Assembly (NCBI RefSeq): GCF_900747795.2
Contig: NC_041407.2
Span: forward strand, 26,336,879 to 26,400,878
DNA length: 64,000 nucleotides
Source: Erpetoichthys calabaricus
Lineage: Eukaryota; Chordata; Cladistia; Polypteriformes; Polypteridae
Direction of reading: 5' to 3'
The position numbers and the translations under genes are program-made. How positions within the stretch are numbered: position 1 is the first letter of the stretch; each line of letters opens with the position of its first letter. This document shows positions 21,611-32,693 of this stretch, piece after piece. The notes beneath the pieces are model-generated. The model was not told where the DNA came from, made no database searches, and saw only the letters and a program-made list of their open reading frames with translations.

Positions 21611-22199
21611 GACAAGCTGAATCCAGACTTTGGTTGAGGCAGAAGCTTCTGTAAGGTAGAACAACTGGTTTATTAATCAATATTTCTTCTCTAGGCGTAT
21701 TTTCTACACGTAGTATGCAATTTATTCATTTATTATTTTGTTTTTCTTTTCTTGAAACTTTTTTTATTTGCACTTTGAGCTACATCCTTTATATGAAAAA
21801 GTGCTCTAGAAATTGTAAAAAAAAATGCTGGTGATAGGTGGAGGCCAGTATCAATACACTGTGTTAAAAAAAAAAGTATTTTCACAGAAAAAAATAGTCA
21901 ACATTTACAGCACTTTCATGTTATTCCAAATAAGTAATACTGTATCTTCTTATATGAAAACAGCATTGAACTGCAATTTAACACTTTCTTTGTTGTTTAA
22001 CAGATTTATTTCCAACAATGCACAGTAGATATTCCCATTTTTAAGGAAATCGTTTAAAATGAAAGAAAATCCTCGAGAGGTTGAATGCTGTGTATGGTGA
22101 TGATGTACCTGAGTACCGTAAGGTGAAGTTTTGGGCCAAGCAATTTACATGGGGTCGGGTTTACATCTGTAAATTTACTTTTGTTTGGTAATTCGAGTT
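21611..22199. other. no gene; L2-like 3' tail near 21765-21815
   Basis: A GCACTTTGAGCTACATCC tract near 21770 followed by TATGAAAAAGTGCT resembles the 3' end of L2 LINEs, as at 28866-28923. The rest is unassigned. Confidence 0.4.
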
Positions 22200-22254
22200 T
22201 TATTACCGAAAAAAAATCTGTTCAAAAAATAAACACAAAACTTAAGATAATCAT

Positions 22255-22530
22255 AAAACTATGTAAAAAGTGCAGCAGCAATGGGTGGCAACCAAAAAAC
22301 TTTAAAATGGCAAATCATTTGCTGTATTACAAAAAACATAATATACATAAATACATAAATCACAGTCATTTCTCTTATATCATTAAGTTGCAAAAGACTT
22401 AATTCACAGATATGCATAATCTGAAGGTAATTGTCCGTTAAAAATATGTTTTTCACATATTAAAAAGTTTTAAATACTTCATATCAGTACTGAAACCCTA
22501 AAAGAATGCAGAAATCTCATAAAAATATCA
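22255..22530 (+). repeat. left arm of inverted-repeat pair
   Basis: Blocks GCAGCAGCAATGGGTGGCAA, TTAATTCACAGATA, ATGTTTTTCACATAT and GAATGCAG recur in inverse complement and in the same order at 23580-23845. The arms are about 75-85 percent alike by eye. Confidence 0.6.
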
Positions 22531-22864
22531 CATAACTAATCTCATCATCACCCACTTGAACACATTTGGCGATCCATAGAGTATAAAAACTTCTTTTTCA
22601 CTACTGAATTTGTGTTTTCAGAATTTTCCCATTAAATTTCATGTTTTAAATAAACATGTATCAGTTTCAATAACCCGCATCTTATTTTTTCTAAATGAAG
22701 AAGGCTTAGAATTTGGCTTTGATAAAGTAATACAAATTAACATTTAACATATTAAACATTGTTGATTTGTTTACTTTAACATGAAACATAAATATTTCAA
22801 ACGAGAAAGAACAAAGTAGTGCAGTTTATAGTGAAAGCTAAAAAAGTAAAGGTGCCAGCAGAGA

Positions 22865-23215
22865 GGCTCATCAGAATGATGCCACAGAGGAACCATTTTT
22901 GGTTCCCAAAAGATCCATCCACATGAAGGTTCTAGAAATACTTCATTTATTTAGACTGCAGGCTTCATAAATAGCCCTGAACAGATGATAACAGGTCTGT
23001 AAAACACCAGTGGGGTTCTGATTTTGAAAGGACTTTTGCTGCCTTGTGCCGACTAAATTCAGATTTTCTTGATCTGTAAGTATCCTGTTAGGTAGCCCAC
23101 ATTACCCAGTGAAGAATTTAGTTTTGTCCTCATATTAGGAACCTTTTCTGTGCCTGAAGAACTAACTTCATATGCAAAGAACCCTTCCCAGAAAGGTTCT
23201 TTGTCAAGCAATGGT
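22865..23215. repeat. possible MITE-like sequence between the arms
   Basis: It starts near GAACCATTTTTGGTTCCCAA and ends near AGAAAGGTTCTTTGTC. Short inverted GGTTC/GAACC motifs sit at both ends. The family and exact ends are uncertain. Confidence 0.3.
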
Positions 23216-23269
23216 TAGGGAAGCCAGTAAAGTGCCATGGAGGAGCCTAATTTTGAAGAGTGTACTGCT

Positions 23270-23435
23270 GCCTTGACGCGTGGGGTGTCGGGTTTGTGTG
23301 TTCCCAGAGTCTGCATGTCTGTGGGATTCCTCCAGGTGCTCTACCTTGTACGCAATGCATGCTGGGATAGGCACCGGGTTTCCTTCTCAGAGTAAGGAGG
23401 TTTGGAAAAGGATGGATAGACAGAATAAGGATCAT
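23270..23435 (+). mobile_element. old SINE remnant
   Basis: Diverged blocks resembling GAGTCTGCATGTC, GGATTCCTCCAGGTGCTC, ATGCTGGGATAGGCACCGG and a GGATGGATAG tail follow the order of the common SINE with large deletions. Confidence 0.4.
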
Positions 23436-23579
23436 TCTAGAACACATGTTACACATTTAAAACCTCTTTTTATTGAAATGAATAATGCAGAATTATAAAT
23501 GGGCTCCATAAATATAAATGTATTTTTAATATTTTTTACATTGTTGTATTATAAATGTATATTAATATATATTTTTTTA

Positions 23580-23845
23580 AAGATCTGCATTCGTTTAAGA
23601 TTTCAATACTGATTTGAAATATGTACAATTTTTTCATATGTGAAAAACATGTTTTTTAAGAGATGTTTATCTTGTGAATGCAAAGAGTATCTGTGAATTA
23701 ACAATATTTTGCCATTTAATGATGTAACAGAAAAAGTGTGACTTTAGGATTTTTTTATGCTTTTTTTATATATGGCAAATGATTGTTATTTTATGGTTTT
23801 TGGTTGGCACCCATTGCTGCTGTACTTTTTACCGTATTTTTACAT
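23580..23845 (-). repeat. right arm of inverted-repeat pair
   Basis: The inverse partner of 22255-22530, about 1.05 kb away. The pair could be long terminal inverted repeats of a DNA element or an inverted duplication. No target duplication was found. Confidence 0.6.
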
Positions 23846-24212
23846 TTTTTTTCAGCGTGGTCTTCAAAAACAACATGCCCCTAACACCTAGAGTGCTAGT
23901 CCTAACATCGGAATAAAAAAGGGCATAGAAAAATTTGACATTAGAATTAGTTTTAGTCATGCTAAAACATCCCAAAAACAAGCATAAAATGACAAGATTT
24001 GATACATGATAACCTATGAAAAAATCAGAAACTGGAACAAATTCCTAACAGGAGGTGGGCCTACAGTTTTTATTGTTATTCTTCATGTTAGCTTTACAAC
24101 ACATTTCTATTTTTGTGAAGGGATAGGGGAGAGATGTTTTACTGCTTACAAACTAAATATTGTTTTTAAAAGAACAGAGTTTTGAAGGAGTTGGTGCCAC
24201 CTGCTAGATACA

Positions 24213-24770
24213 CATGTGCACAAGTATAATAATAATTCTTTACATTCATATGGTGCTTTTCTCACTTCTCAAGCATTTTATACAGTTAGTGTGGGGTCAC
24301 TTAAACCACCACTATTGTGCAGTATCCACCTGGATGATGCAACGGCAGCCATTTTATACACGAGTATGCTCACCACACATTAGCTGTTAGGTGGTGGAGT
24401 GGTAAGGGAGAGATAGCAAATTAGAGACAGGGGATGATTAGGGGACCAGACTGACCAGACTGTCATGGGCAATTTAACCTGGACATCAGAATACACCCTC
24501 TTCTTACGAAGGATCTTTTATGACCACAGAGAGTCAAGACTTTGGTTTTACATATCATCTGAATCACACCACCATTTTCATGGCACAGCATCCACGTCAC
24601 AGCACTGGGGTATTGGGATCCACATTCAGACCACAGGTTACCCCCTGCTGGTCTCAGCAACACCTCTTCCAGTAGCAGCCCAGGCTTTTCCTTGCTGGTG
24701 TCCATTCCAATTATTGGTTGGGCCCGAACATGCATAGCTTCAGGTGGATGACCGCTAATGAAGTGCATCA
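24213..24770 (+). repeat. dispersed vertebrate-type repeat, class unknown
   Basis: Blocks such as TTCTTTACATTCATATGGTG, ATCCACCTGGATGATGCAAC and GACCACAGAGAGTCAAGACT resemble a repeat I recall as widespread in fish genomes. No coding was recognised. Confidence 0.4.
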
Positions 24771-24982
24771 CCCACAAATGCAGGATTTATGAATAATTTA
24801 AAAAGTGTGTAATAAATGTCAGTTCTCATCTGGTTACGGAAGTCTGAGACAACACAGAAATCAGAAACCTAGTTAATCAAAGAAGTCTCTATCACTGCTT
24901 TCAAGCTTCACTTGACCAATGTGACACTTCACATTTCTATGGCCACAGGCCAATGGCTTAATAATTATTCAGGTAAGGTATA

Positions 24983-25215
24983 TGAGGGTGGCTCAGTAGT
25001 TAGTGCAACTGCCTCACAAACACACTGTCATGGGTTCAAACCCTACCTCTTGTTTCCATCTTTGCTAAGTTTGCATATCCCACCCAGTCTACTTGGATCT
25101 TGCTAGATACTCTGGTTTTCTTCCATACGTCAAAGACATGAATGTCCAGGTTAATTGGCCATTCTAAACTAGAACTATAAGTGTGAGCGAGTTCTCAGAT
25201 GCACCTCTGGCTGCT
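24983..25215 (+). mobile_element. old tRNA-derived SINE
   Basis: A head GGTGGCTCAGTAGTTAGTGC (A box) and GGGTTCAAACCC (B box) are followed by a diverged GTCAAAGACATGAATGTCCAG body. It belongs to the common SINE superfamily but is much older than copies such as 58984-59331. Confidence 0.65.
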
Positions 25216-25714
25216 GCAAGCCTGATTTGAATTTACCAGGCTACAATGTTATATTTCTGTTAAATAGCACCATTCATGGTAGAAGGGCACAGGTTATAAG
25301 TGAGAGTTCATCATTCTGGCTTGGCATATGTCTTAAGATTAATTTTTGTGGTGCCAACAAATATTTGTTTAAAAAAATAAAATTATAAACTTCAATAGAT
25401 TGAATTGTTGGTAAAGATTAAATTTCCTGGTTAAATTCTTCTTTTCTAACAACATATTTAAGTATGGCTTCTGATTTTTTTTCTCTCTAGATTTTGCGCA
25501 ACCCATAAGAAGGACATCATCATCAGTTCTGAGTGACCACAAGACAGTGTGATAGGCACACATATATTCAGATCACGTCTCTACTTACTGGTGTATGATA
25601 TCTGACCATGAATACTTCTCGCTTGCCAGCATCTCTTTGTTTGCAGCTTGAGCCGCAGCAGTAGTTACTGCAGTTACTCGCCTTCTAGGAAACCAGGACA
25701 CAACAAGCGGGGAG
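25216..25714. other. upstream region of the cGAS-like gene
   Basis: There is no TATA box or other core promoter I would defend. A pyrimidine-rich CATCTCTTTGTTTGCAG near 25640-25656 could be a splice acceptor for a 5' untranslated exon. A TGA in frame upstream of the ATG at 25715 means coding does not extend further into this exon. Confidence 0.35.
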
Positions 25715-26779
25715 ATGTCAACTCTTCAAATGTTAGAGAAACTTTACCAGGATAAGGTTAATTTTAGTAACTGTGAGCTTGACGCTTACAAATTAAAGGC
25801 AGAAGATGTGGTCAGCACTCTCCTGAACGTGGTCCAGAAGTATGTGCAAGAAGGAGACCCCAAGATTAGTCAGGAGCCCATTGGTACTGGCAGTGCTTTT
25901 GAAGGTGTGAAGGTCAAGCCAGAGGTAGAGTTTGACTTCTTGGTCCCCATTCAGACAGAATTTCACAGAATTATCTTTTCAGATGAGGATCATAATGTTC
26001 CAGTGTGCTTTGGACTCATTCAGATTGAACAGCCAGCAATGATGATCCCTCAAAGTGCAAAAATATGGAGAATTGGTACTATAGACTTCAAAGAGAAATT
26101 CTGTGTTCAGTTTGGAAGATATGGCTATGTGTTGTCTACTGAACAGATTCAGCGGTGGTTTCAGTCCATGTGTGCTAAAACTGAAAAAGAGCTTGAGAGG
26201 CACTTCCCTGGAATTAACTTCAACTTTCGGACAAGTGGCCCTGCAAGGACACTTGTCTTTGAATGGAATAACAAAGAGGTGAATATTGACCTAGTGCCTG
26301 CTGTTAAATATGAAGATACCTACCTTGTGGCAAAAATGACCTCACATCTTGGGGAGAAGGCATGGAGGCTTTCCTTTTCCACCCATGAGAAGGCTTTCTT
26401 TCAAAGTCTGTCACCCAACTACTGTTACTTTAAGTGTCTGAAGATCCTAAAATACCTGAGAGAGAATGATAAGAAAATACATCCCACCTCCCACCTGAGC
26501 TCCAGCTGTCCTTCTTACTACCTGAAGACGGCATTTGTCCACCAGGTACGGCAAAATGACAAAAGCTTCTGGAAGAATGAGGACCTGGAGGACCAAGTAA
26601 AGAAACTCCTCTGGTATCTGGCTGAGTGTATGGGGCAAGGGCACCTCCAGCACATGTATAAGCATAACACAAATTTACTGAAAAAGGTGAGTCCAACAAC
26701 TTTGGAACAGATCAAGTTGAGGCTGCTTGACATCCATAAGAACTTTGAATCAGTCCTGCAGTATCACTTGCAATATTAA
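25715..26779 (+). CDS. Mab-21/cGAS-like nucleotidyltransferase, soluble paralogue
   Basis: A 354-residue single-exon frame. The nucleotidyltransferase motif GTGSAFEG lies at residues 57-64, with acidic residues E72 and D74 in VEFDFLVPI and D192 in VNIDLVPAV. These align with the cGAS triad E225/D227/D319. The WRLSFSTHEKAFF block (217-229) and PSYYLKTAF (266-274) match the C-terminal Mab-21 helical domain. The zinc-thumb H-CC-C insertion of cGAS is absent; only C237 and C241 remain there. Family members make cyclic dinucleotides when a ligand binds, or serve as inactive scaffolds. The intact triad favours an enzyme, which is an inference. It lacks the membrane tail of its paralogue at 55720-57099. 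ATG 25715 is chosen because an in-frame stop lies upstream and the paralogue aligns from here. Confidence 0.85.
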   Translation: MSTLQMLEKLYQDKVNFSNCELDAYKLKAEDVVSTLLNVVQKYVQEGDPKISQEPIGTGSAFEGVKVKPEVEFDFLVPIQTEFHRIIFSDEDHNVPVCFGLIQIEQPAMMIPQSAKIWRIGTIDFKEKFCVQFGRYGYVLSTEQIQRWFQSMCAKTEKELERHFPGINFNFRTSGPARTLVFEWNNKEVNIDLVPAVKYEDTYLVAKMTSHLGEKAWRLSFSTHEKAFFQSLSPNYCYFKCLKILKYLRENDKKIHPTSHLSSSCPSYYLKTAFVHQVRQNDKSFWKNEDLEDQVKKLLWYLAECMGQGHLQHMYKHNTNLLKKVSPTTLEQIKLRLLDIHKNFESVLQYHLQY

Positions 26780-27589
26780 AACCTTAAAGAACAAAAGAAC
26801 CTCCACGTCTGTGACAGGACTACAGTAGATATTACATTTCCTAAGGTCATAATAGTGAACAGGATTACAACAACCAAATCTCTACAAATGGATACAGAGA
26901 ACCAGCCACAATGCTAGTCTGGTCAAAATTGGTCCTTCAAGCTGACTTGTTTAAACAGTGTGTGACCATAAAAAATGTTGAGTATATTATTGCCATTGTG
27001 GGCTCATCAAACATTCCCCCATTGTATGGAGTTCTGTAAAGAGCAGTGAAGATTATTCAGTAATGAAGAATATTCAATATGTCACTATAGTCTGTATTTT
27101 TTGAGCTTTCCACTTGTATAATTAACCTGCTTATAACATATTATTCTTTTACATACCATATACATATAGTATATATCTGTTTTATGTCATTTGTATTATG
27201 TGCTCCTGGATTTCATTCTGATTCCTGTGCTTATATACATTTATGAGGAAGTCTTTCTTTGGCACTGTCTGCTTTGAAGCTATTGGTTTTGCAGAGAATT
27301 CCAGAAAACGGGTGGCAAAAAATAATAGTTAGAAACTGATTGTTTAATTGTACGAAGAAAAATCTATCCGAAAGTTACAAAAAGTGCTACCACACCCTGA
27401 TATTTTAATTTCCCACAACCAATGGGCCCTGAGCATGCTGCTTAACCCTTGGAGTTTTGAATTACTGCTGTCCATAACTATCCACCGTCTGTACACTCCT
27501 AAAGCACCAAGAGAAGACAACAGCCAGAGCACTGAGAGCACCTCAGCTAATGTCTGCATTCAGATCTGTTGATGATGTTAGTGTGTGTG

Positions 27590-27592
<3 letters not shown>
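26780..27592. other. 3' flank of the cGAS-like gene
   Basis: No further coding was recognised and no canonical AATAAA stands out within 500 bases of the stop. Confidence 0.4.

Positions 27593-27635
<43 letters not shown>
27593..27635. repeat. (TA)n microsatellite
   Basis: About 21 TA units, preceded by a short GT run. It sits at the 5' limit of recognisable L2 sequence. Confidence 0.95.
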
Positions 27636-27638
<3 letters not shown>

Positions 27639-28923
27639 CGAGATTACTGCAACGCACTCCTCTCAGGACTACCCAAAAAAGACATCAATCGATTGCGACT
27701 CATGCAGAATGCAGCTGCTAGGATCTTAACTAGGAAAAGAAAATCCCAGCACATCTCTCCAGTTTTTATGTCACTACACTGGTTACCTGTGTCATTTAGA
27801 ATTGACTTTAAAATACTGCTTATGGTTTACAAAGCCTTAAATCATCTCAGCTCCATCCTATATCTCGGAATGCCTTTCACCTTACACTCCAGATCGTAAC
27901 CTTAGATCTTCAAATGAACGTCTGCTTAGAATTCCAAGAGCTAAACTTAAAAGAAGTGGCAAGGCGGCCTTCTGCTGTTATGCACCTAAAATCTGGAACA
28001 GTTTACCAATAGAAATTTGTTAGGGTAATACGGTGGAGCACTTTAAAAAAACTGCTAAAAACCCATTGCTTTAACATGGCTTTTTCATAGCTTCATTTTA
28101 GTTTAACCCTGATATTCTGTATAAACACATTTAATTATCATTTTTTTTTCATGGCTCCAAAATCCGTACTAACCCCTACTTTCTCTGCTGTTCTCTTTCT
28201 GGTTTTCTGTGGTGGCGACCTGCACCACCACCACCCAATCAAAGCACCATGCAGTCCTTACATTGATGGAGTGAAGGCCAGAGGTCCACATGACCTTCAT
28301 TATTTAATTCTTCCACGTGAAGCCTGGAAACCATGAGGACTGATTGAGATCATTTATGTTAGGTAGAATGCCTAGAGGGGGCTGGGTGGTCTCATGGCCT
28401 CAGAAACTCTGCGGAGTTTGTTTTTTTCTCCAGCCCTCAAGTTTTTTTTTTGTTGTTTTCTGTCCTCCCTGGTCATCGGACCTTACTTTTTTCTTTGTTA
28501 ATTAGTATTACCGAATTTATTTTTTCTTTAGACCCGGGTTTGCTTCCTGGGTCCTCCCTGCGTGGAGTTTGCTTGTTCTCCCCGTGTCTGCGTGGGTTTC
28601 CTCCGGGCGCTCCGGTTTCCTCCCACAGTCCAAAGACATGCAGGTTAGGTGGATTGGCGATTCTAAATTGGCCCTAGTGTGCTTGGTGTGTGTGTGTGTT
28701 TGTGTGTGTCCTGCGATGGGTTGGCACCCTGCCTGGGATTGGTTCCTGCCTTGCACCCTATGTTGGCTGGGATTGGCTCTGGCAGACCCCCATGACCCTG
28801 TAATTAGGATATAACGGGTTGGAAAATGGATGGATGGATGGATTTTTTCTTTATTCATCCTGTAAAGCACTTTGAGCTACATCATTTGTATGAAAGCATG
28901 CTAAACAAATAAATGTTGTTGAT
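27636..28923 (+). mobile_element. L2-type LINE, 3' part
   Basis: Bases 27639-27893 read RRDYCNALLSGLPKKDINRL, then RLMQNAAARILT and SLHWLPVSFRIDFKILLMVY, the C-terminal region of L2/CR1-group reverse transcriptases. Further remnants follow to about 28020 (FCCYAPKIWNSLPIE-like). The 3' untranslated region ends with GTAAAGCACTTTGAGCTAC and an AAATGTTGTTGATG tail, as in fish L2. It is 5'-truncated, frame-shifted after 27893, and carries a SINE at 28531-28841. Confidence 0.8.
28531..28841 (+). mobile_element. tRNA-derived SINE, 5'-truncated
   Basis: It begins at the B-box region (GACCCGGGTTTGCTTCC) and ends with the (TGGA)n tail. Target duplication ATTTTTTCTTTA lies at 28519-28530 and 28842-28853. 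It is inserted in the 3' region of the L2 element. Confidence 0.9.
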
Positions 28924-29311
28924 GTTTATCACAGGTCTCCTGAGGAGCCTGAATGTGAACTTGTATGCTGAAAGCTTCCTTAATACAAGTAAAGCATCAC
29001 ATAATTCTTTGTGTTTGTGTTCTTTGTGTTGTTCTTGGGGCTTTTGTATCAGCATAGTGGCTCTGAGGCTACCACTGTAAGCGCAATGACCTTTCCACAG
29101 TACGGTTTCAGAAACCTGGTCCATTTGTGAAGATACTGTTCCTTGGTGGACACAGACACCACCAACCAACTTGTAAAGATTTTTGTCACTCCATTTGGAT
29201 CTTATATATAGCAAATAAAATGCTAATACATTATTATACTTAAACTTAAGAAGAAAAAAATATGTTCACAATAATGCATTTATATAGTTTAGAACTCTAT
29301 TATTTAAATTA

Positions 29312-30237
29312 CAGTAATCCCTCCTCCATCACGGGGGTTGCGTTCCAGAGCCACCCGCGAAATAAGAAAATCTGCGAAGTAGAAACCATATGTTTATATG
29401 GTTATTTTAATATTGTCATGTTTGGGTCACAGATTTGCGCAGAAACACAGGAGGTTGTAGAGAGACAGGAACGTTATTCAAACACTGCAAACAAACATTT
29501 GTCTCTTTTTCAAAAGTTTAAACTGTGCTCCATGACAAGACAGAGATGACCGTTCTGTCTCACAATTAAAAGAATGCAAACATATCTTCCTCTTCAAAGG
29601 AGTGCGTGTCAGGAGCACAGAATGTCACATAGATAGAGAAAACAATCTCTAGCAAACAAATCAATAGGGCTGTTTGGCTTTTAAGTATTCGAAGCACCGC
29701 AGCACAAAGCTGTTGAAGGCGGCAGCTCACACCCCCTCCGTCAGGAGCAGAGAGAGAGACAGAGAGAGAGATAGAGAAACAGAGTTTGTTTTTCAGTCAA
29801 AAATCAATACGTGCCCTTCGAGCTTTTAAGTATGCGAAGCACCGTGCAGCATGTCGTTTCAGGAAACAGCTGCACAAAAGATAGCAACGTGAAGATAATC
29901 TTTCAGCATTTTTAGACGAGTGTCCGTATCGTCTAGGTGTGCGAACAGCCCCCCTGCTCAGTCCCCCTACGTCAGGATCAGAGAAAGTCAGCGCAAGAGA
30001 GAGAGAGAGAGAAAAGTAAGTTGAGTAACTTCTCAGCCATCTGCCAATAGCGTCCCTTGTATGAAATCAACTGGGCAAACCAACTGAGGAAGCATGTACC
30101 AGATAAAAGACCCATTGTCCGCAGAAATCCGCGAACCAGCAAAAAACCCGCGATATATATTTAAATATGCTTACATATAAAATCTGCGATGGAGTGAAGC
30201 CGCGAAAGGCGAAGCGCGATATAGCGAGGGATCACTG
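29312..30237 (+). mobile_element. pogo/Tigger-like MITE with TA target
   Basis: The ends CAGTAATCCCTC and, in inverse complement, CAGTGATCCCTC are flanked by TA. Subterminal GCGAAATAAGAAAATCTGCG and its counterpart near 30180 extend the inverted relation. The 926-bp interior has GA-rich microsatellites (29746-29775, 29998-30012) and no transposase, so it is non-autonomous. The related fragment at 4470-4735 shows the family is dispersed. Confidence 0.75.
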
Positions 30238-32016
30238 TATTCTTGTTTTCAAAATAATATTCAATATAATTACAATATGGACTTGTTTCAGAGTTGTGTC
30301 TAAGTCAAGTTTAGCAGCACTCGGCCACTTGAACATGACGAATCAATTTAAATTGCTTCTTGTTAGTGTTGTGAAATGGGTAGACATCTTCAGGTGACTG
30401 GGTTTGTCTCTCATCCACTTTACTGTCTCTGTGCAACTTGCAAATTCTCCCAAGGATCTCATCTTCTCCTACATAACCTGTTAATGACAGTTTTAAATTT
30501 AAATTTGAATGGTGTCCTCTGATAAAAGTAAAAATGTGCTCATGGTGGGCTCTTGCCTTGTCCCCAATGTTACCCTTTGACCCAAAACTAGATTAAATGG
30601 GTTGGATGATGGATGTATGGCACCTCGCTGTCTTTTGCGTGGAGTTTGGTGACTTTAAATTGGCCACAAGCTTGAGGGTAGATCCTGTCAGCACCTAATG
30701 GGGCCATTTTATCTTTGCTTTTGGGACCTCCTAGTCATGTTACACAAACTTGGAAAATGGATGGATGTTTCTGGTCAAGTGAATGCGAGTGCACCCTGCT
30801 ATTTAGACAAGACCATAATAAAGTGTCATAGTAATCCACCACCCAAGCAGTCTTCTTCATGTATCTCATTAGATTGTAAAGTACTTTGGAGGTTAGCGTA
30901 AAGTGTTATTGGGAGTGGATGGAGGACCCACCACTGCAATATTAAATAGCATGAAGAGATTCTCCCATGCACATTATGGGATGATGATTATGAGGGGTGC
31001 TCATTCGGTTCAGTGTCTAAACATGTTGTCGGTGGATTCTCTCATACTTAGAAGGATTACTTTGGTGTCAAAACATCATCATGAGGATAAAAGTAACCTG
31101 TGTGATGACACACTACCATATTGAAAAGGTAAGAATTTCACTGTAATCGGCACAGGTGACCATAATGATCTGATAAACCTGTTAGTGGAGGAACAATCCA
31201 GTGCTTGGAGGATTCAGCTTCACACTTCCAGGAAGAGCCCATTAAAACTAACATCACAAAGAAGGCTGGGCCACCACATGCCGGATATCTCTTTAATGTT
31301 TCTGTTGTCTTTTTCCAAAATTATAAAAGTCAGAAGGGCATTGATACCTTGTTTTCATCATTTGTACTCACACTGAAAATTAAGATCAACACTTTCCCTT
31401 CTGCTATGCAAACATTTCTGACCTCCCCGAGTGTCTACATTATGGATTTACATGCCTGATTCAGATGTTCTACCTACCGAAGACCTCCCACCTCATCAGG
31501 TTAGTCAAAAATAATAATGAGCCTCACATTCAGTCATATTTTTTTTTTTATTTTAAAATTTTCTGCTGTAATACTTTATCACTAATCCATGTGTCAATTC
31601 ATCCAGTCATATATTTACAGTGGGCAAAACCCATTATGATGGGACTCTCAACCATAAAATGAGGGAAAGAGGCTCAATCCTGTGTGAAGCCCTTTCCTCT
31701 GTGTGCACTGTTTATATTTTTCTGAAAATATTTAATGATATTTTAGCAAAAAATGCTGCATTTTGCCTGCTGTAAGCATACAACTGGATGACCCGACGTG
31801 GATTATGCGACTAAAGTAATGGGAGGTTCTTTCATAGACATTTTTATGTTGTTTGCCGTTATCCAGTGTTGATCTACTCTGTCAGAAAAGTTTGTAAGCT
31901 TCATTCTCCATGAGAACATCTTTTCACAGCCATCACTACAAAACACTTGAGATAAATAACCTATTAAAAATAATTTTGGCTGGAGATAGTCCATTGAATG
32001 GAATATGCTTGTGAAT
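30238..32016. other. no gene recognised; traces of old SINEs
   Basis: Weak SINE-like pieces occur near 30400-30620 (GCAACTTGCAAATTCTCCC, GGGTTGGATGATGGATG) and 30640-30770 (GCGTGGAGTTTGG, AAACTTGGAAAATGGATGGA). Otherwise unassigned. Confidence 0.4.
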
Positions 32017-32445
32017 GGTTCCATTCAATAAGGGTGCGCACAAAAAGGCGACCTTCAGAAGGGCGACCTCAATTGGGCGCGGAGAATAAAGGCGCACGTA
32101 AATAAAGGCGACTTTCAAAAGGGCGACCTCAATTGAGCGCCGAATAAATGCGCACATAAATAAAGGAGCGCTTCAAAAAGGTGACCTCAATTGAGCACGG
32201 CAAATAAAGGCGTTCGTAGATAATTTAGTTGAAATGGCTCTGGAATATGTGAAGAGCAAAAAGGTGCAGATCTACTCGTAGTTGAAGGCTATTGATCGAA
32301 GGCCTTAAGAAAGAGCAGAGCCTTACTCAGTTGCCTCTTGAACAGCTCGTTGCAAGTCAGCCTATTCCAAAGCCAAGGAAGACCTACAGAGACACTTCGG
32401 AGTGAATTAAATTAATTGTCCTTGATTATGCTAATAGACCGCATC

Positions 32446-32693
32446 TCAGGGGCTATAAAAGGACTCTGGGTGAGCCCAGACATTTGAGCTGAGCTGGGGG
32501 GTAGGGTGGCAAAGAGTCTGGGCGAGGAGGATTGATTAATGTATTGATTATTGATTTATTTATATGTGTATTGGGGAGTGTAGGGTGCTTTGTGCACTGT
32601 TTATAGATAAAATAAAGTCATATTGGACTTTTATATGGGGTCTGACGTCTGATCAGAGGGTTCAAGGGGTCACGGAGACTTCAGTCTTTCACA
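32446..32693 (+). repeat. partial 5' LTR
   Basis: It matches the last 248 bp of the LTR at 34604-35169, including the GGGGCTATAAAAGGAC promoter-like block and the AATAAAGTCATATTGG signal region. Confidence 0.85.

Noticed and set aside
27585-27899. Independent gene starting in the TA repeat
   Set aside because: The frame enters L2 reverse-transcriptase C-terminal sequence, and the first residues are microsatellite translation.
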